A stretch of DNA of 64,000 nucleotides from Mesaphorura yosii. Its lineage: Eukaryota > Arthropoda > Collembola > Poduromorpha > Tullbergiidae. The notes beneath the pieces were generated by a model. The model had not been told where the DNA came from. It was given only the letters and a program-made list of their open reading frames with translations, and made no database searches. A program made the translations under genes and the position numbers. The stretch is from NCBI GenBank assembly GCA_009869945.1, contig WIXG01000058.1, positions 227,960-291,959 on the forward strand, read 5' to 3'. This document shows, piece after piece, positions 60,135-64,000 of this stretch; the first letter of the stretch is position 1; each line of letters opens with the position of its first letter.

Positions 60135-62828
60135 TTAATCAACTTCCTCCATTCGAGATGCGTCTTCGGTTTCGCCTTCAAGCGGTGGAACTTCGGATGC
60201 GGTTTCCGTCTCAGCGGCAGCTGGTTCGTCTTCATCGATTCCAAGACCAAGTTTAATCATACGGTAGATTCTTGCACCGTGAACCTGGAACAGATTAATT
60301 TGGACCATTAGTAATTGCATTGCTAAACTAATACCAAAGGCACAAATTCTAATATTCTAATGAGTTCTTACCATTGGGTCTTCAAGAGAGAAGCCACTGC
60401 TCAGCAAGCTGGTTTCGAAGAGAAGCATAACGAGATCCTTAACTGCCTTATCATTCTTGTCCGCGGACGCTTTCTGATGGAGGCTTTGAACGATGGAATG
60501 GTCAGGGTTAATTTCCAGGTGTTTCTTCGCCGCCATGTATCCCATAGTCGATGAATCGCGAAGAGCCTGTGCTTTCATAATTCTCTCCATGTTTGCAGTC
60601 CAACCGTATTGGGAAGTGACAATGCAGCAGGGCGAGTCGACAAGTCTGGAAAATATAAGAACAGATCACGTCAGGATTCCTTTTCGTTTTTGTAACAGAA
60701 AGAGACCTAACTCACCGATTAGAAACTACGACTTTTTCAACCTTCTTGTCAAGAATGTCCTTCATGATCTTGCAAAGAGGTTCGTATTTCGTCTTCGCTT
60801 CCTCAAACTTCTTCTTCTCTTCCTCATCTTCTGGCAGTTCCAGTCCCTCCTTTGTGACGCTTACAAGTTGCTTGCCATCGTATTCTTTCATTTGTTGAAC
60901 GACGTACTCATCGATGGGTTCAGTCATGTAAAGAACTTCGTAGCCACGCTTCAGGACTCGTTCAACGAAGGCAGAATTTGAAACTACATCACGAGACTCG
61001 CCAGTAATGTAGTAAATGTGCTTTTGGTTTTCCTTCATTCGTGACACGTACTCCTTCAGACTGCACTGCTCGTCGCCAGAAGAGCTGGTGTGGAAACGAA
61101 GCAGATCACTCAATTTCTTGCGGTTTGGTGTGTCTTCGTGAATTCCAAGCTTCAAGTTCTTGCTAAATTGCTCGTAGAATTTCTTAAAGTTCTCTTTGTC
61201 TTCAGCAATTTCCTCAAAGAGTTCCAAGCACTTCTTGACCAAATTCTTGCGAATGACTTTTAGGATCTTGTTTTGTTGGAGCATTTCACGAGAAATGTTA
61301 AGTGGGAGATCCTCGCTGTCGACAACACCTGACAAGTAAAAGGAATATTTTAAGTCAGACATGCCAAGTGTGTTTAAGTAATGACAAAAATCGAGACAAA
61401 TAAATTGTATTTACCTCTCACGAAGTTAAGGTATTCTGGAATCAGCTCCTCGCAATTGTCCATAATGAATACTCTTCGGACATACAGCTTGATGTTGTTC
61501 TTCTTTTTCTTGTTCTCGAAGAGATCGAATGGAGCACGTCGTGGGATGAAGAGGAGAGCACGGAATTCCAGCTGCCCTTCAACGCTGAAGTGTTTTACAG
61601 CCAAATGATCTTCCCAGTCATTGGTCAAGCTCTTGTAAAACTCGCCGTATTCTTCCTGGGTGATGTCATCCGGGTTTCTTGTCCAGATTGGCTTAGTTTT
61701 GTTAAGTTCTTCATCTTCGGTGTACTTTTCCTTGATGGTCTTCTTCTTCTTGTCTTTCTTCTCTTTGTCCTCGTCATCGTCTTCCACATCCTCTACTTTA
61801 GATTCCTCCTCTTCACCTTCCTTCTTTTCTTCCTCAACCTTCTCCTCTTCGCCTTCAACTTCCTTCTCGCGTTCCTTCTCCACGACTAATTTAATAGGAT
61901 AGCCGATGAATTGGGAATGCTTCTTTACAACTTCCTTAATTTTGCGCTCCTATAAGCATAAAAATGATTATGATTAGCGTTCGGTGAGTTTGATCCTATC
62001 ATATTTGGATTTTGGAAGAAGTATTCTTTACCTCGCAATACTCAGCTTGATCTTCCTTCAAGTGGAGCACAATCTTCGTACCACGGCCCACCTCGGGGTC
62101 GATATTAGCATCTTGCCGGATTGTAAAGCTTCCTCCGGCGCTAGACTCCCAGGTGTATTGCTCATCATCGTTATGTTTGCTTGTAACGGTGACTTTATCA
62201 GCAACCAAGTACGCAGAGTAGAAACCGACGCCAAATTGACCAATCATAGAGATATCGGCTCCAGCTAGAAAACAAACAAAACATGTGATGAGACGCGATT
62301 CTAATATCGTAAGACAAGTCCCCCTAATCATCCCCCCTTCTTATAACAGCGGTGTCACTATCGTCTGTTAGATAACCAAATGAGACTGAAAACAAAGGGA
62401 CTGTCTGTCCCACTATGTACGACTATTATACTATGTAAATAATAGCAACAGTAATAATAAAAATATAAATACTTACCTTGAAGAGCTTCCATAAATGCCT
62501 TTGTCCCTGACTTTGCAATTGTACCCAAGTTGTTGACGAGGTCAGCCTTGGTCATTCCGACGCCAGAATCAACGATGGTCAATGTTCGGTCTTCCTTGTT
62601 GGGGACAATCTTGATGAACAATTCCTTCCCGGACTCCAACTTCGATGGGTCGGTCAAAGATTCATAACGAATCTTGTCCAACGCATCAGATGAATTGGAG
62701 ATCAACTCACGAAGGAACACTTCTTTGTTGGAGTAGAAGGTGTTGATGATGAGGGACATAAGTTGAGCGATCTCCGCCTGGAAGGCGAAGGTCTCAACAT
62801 CAGCAGTTTCCATTTTCTCTTCTGGCAT
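60135..62828 (-). CDS. Cytosolic heat shock protein 90
   Basis: ATP-dependent chaperone for kinases, nuclear receptors and other clients. Six coding exons in phase: 62828-62477, 62264-62032, 61949-61415, 61328-60716, 60645-60372 and 60284-60135, giving 718 residues, the usual size for cytosolic Hsp90. The N-domain has [30 protein letters not shown] and the [14 protein letters not shown]-lid region. The charged linker is a Glu/Lys run of about 60 residues (61880-61740). The middle domain includes [20 protein letters not shown], and the end is DASRMEEVD, the TPR-cochaperone docking motif. An acceptor AG sits directly against the ATG, so the 5' UTR is split by an intron. Five coding introns contrast with Drosophila Hsp83, whose coding region is uninterrupted. 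Confidence 0.98.
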
Positions 62829-63767
62829 CTAGTGAAAATAGAATTCAAAACCTCTTTATTAGTATATCATCAATTGGATCAACTTCATAATTTAGAGAAA
62901 CACAGCCAGGTTACAAAATGTTTTATCAAAGTGCCTTCGTCCTACTGCGGGGCTCCCGCAACCGCAATATTCATTACTCAGTCAGGAACATTGTACAATG
63001 GAGCATGAAAGATGAAACCGATTTTACGAATTACGCGTTAACAAAATGAATCATAATTAGTAAGCGTTGATAACGAACGACAGCACATTGTCATTCTCCC
63101 CGTCCTCATTTACGAAATTAGTCATGCCATAAGCGCAAGCGTATCAAATGCACATGTCCCCAGTTGATTGAGGCATTTTGCCGCAAGAGATCTTTCGAGA
63201 GTTGACTCATGCTGCACCAGCATTGAACCGGTAAGACAACGCTCCACCTCTCTCGCGTTACGTAGCATTATGCGAGGCATGGGTGGAATATTCTCGACTG
63301 CATGCGATTCTTCTACCATAAACACGTACGTACATAAACCATTGCTCGTGTTCTCACGCTCTGCTCACTCTTCCTGCACTACGATGCGAATGTACGGTCG
63401 TCGATCTCGTAATTCGCGAATTCAAATTTGAAACTAACTTGATGCGAATTCTAAATCTCGAATGCTAAATGTTCCATGCTTGATGCGATTAGTTTTGATG
63501 GGCTAAAATGATTCTAGGCTTTGTGCAGGCTAAACTCATGTTCAGAACTACAAGCGACTAGAAAGACGCGATGACAATGATTCTGCAAATTGCGAGCTTG
63601 CGAATAAGCGAGAAACCTAAAACCGTGATATGCCCTGATCTTGCACTGATATTGTGCTGATATCGGGTATCCCAGGATTCATTCTCTGCATGCGCTTATT
63701 GCTATTCCGGCAACATGAAATGATGCAAGATGCAATGCAATGAATTATAGTTTACAAAGGGACTTAC
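62829..63767 (-). other. 5' UTR intron of Hsp90
   Basis: The donor GTAAGTCC at 63767 follows a probable non-coding exon, and the acceptor TTTTCACTAG ends right before the ATG. A single large 5' UTR intron is a familiar feature of animal cytosolic Hsp90 genes. No gene is seen inside. Confidence 0.65.
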
Positions 63768-63960
63768 GTTGACGACGTAGATTTAACGCTGCTGCTCGTG
63801 AAAAAGATGTGATTTTTTATTAGCACTGACCCTCGACGGTTGTAAGAAGGTTAATAAATTAAATCGGACACTTTTTAATGCGAGAGACGACGATGAACCA
63901 AAGAAAATCGCTCACGAAGAGAGATGAGTTTTCTTTACCCCACGATCGCAATCGATATAC
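63768..63960 (-). other. Probable 5' UTR exon of Hsp90
   Basis: Non-coding leader between the TATA box at about 63990 and the donor at 63767. The transcription start is estimated from the TATA position and is only approximate. Confidence 0.5.
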
Positions 63961-63989
63961 TAAAGGCAGAGGAACACGATTCACAGGCA

Positions 63990-63996
63990 ATTTATA
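63990..63996 (-). promoter_or_regulatory. Hsp90 TATA box (TATAAAT)
   Basis: TATAAAT reads on the minus strand at the extreme right of the window, about 220 bases upstream of the 5' UTR donor. Heat-shock elements expected upstream would lie outside the window. Confidence 0.55.
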
Positions 63997-64000
63997 ACGT

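Noticed and set aside
60493-60981. 162-codon plus-strand frame
   Set aside because: Antisense shadow of the Hsp90 C-terminal exons.

Overview
This is a nuclear animal genome segment, most likely from an arthropod. The genes are spliced, with GT-AG introns that are mostly 50-120 bases long. The set includes a Twist bHLH protein with its C-terminal WR motif, an NR2E-class nuclear receptor, TOR, Swiss-cheese/NTE and a cytosolic Hsp90 ending in MEEVD. The Hsp90 coding region has five introns. The species cannot be fixed from sequence alone; a non-dipteran arthropod such as a microcrustacean or springtail is an inference.

Layout: (1) 1-22 kb is gene-poor. It holds a minus-strand SAND-domain transcription factor, apparently with introns of about 3.7 and 10.5 kb; its 3' end is not resolved. 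The 10.5-kb intron carries a probable 463-bp MITE-like element (14591-15053). (2) 22.8-43 kb is compact and housekeeping: NTE/sws (+), TOR (-), UBE2J2 (+) and ICMT (+). NTE and TOR converge tail to tail with 142 bp between stop codons. TOR and UBE2J2 diverge. (3) 43-48 kb has no gene I can support; then comes twist (-, three coding exons, 48.0-49.1 kb). (4) 49-54.7 kb is non-coding. It is followed by the NR2E-type receptor (+, five coding exons, 54.7-59.6 kb), which converges on Hsp90 (-, six coding exons plus a 5' UTR exon and TATA box at the right edge).

Functionally, three compact-cluster genes encode probable ER-membrane proteins: NTE (lysophospholipase/phospholipase B), UBE2J2 (tail-anchored ERAD E2) and ICMT (prenyl-Cys methyltransferase). 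TOR is the growth kinase and Hsp90 the major cytosolic chaperone. The three transcription factors (SAND, Twist, NR2E) lie next to the large non-coding stretches, as expected for developmentally regulated genes. I see no tRNA, rRNA, CRISPR or autonomous transposon gene. The non-coding DNA is cryptically simple, with short words iterated on both strands, and it holds several perfect hairpins. I found no convincing new multi-gene system. The most unexplained structures are the MITE-like element, the paired hairpins at 41.2-41.3 kb and the recurring CACGGCACGG word.
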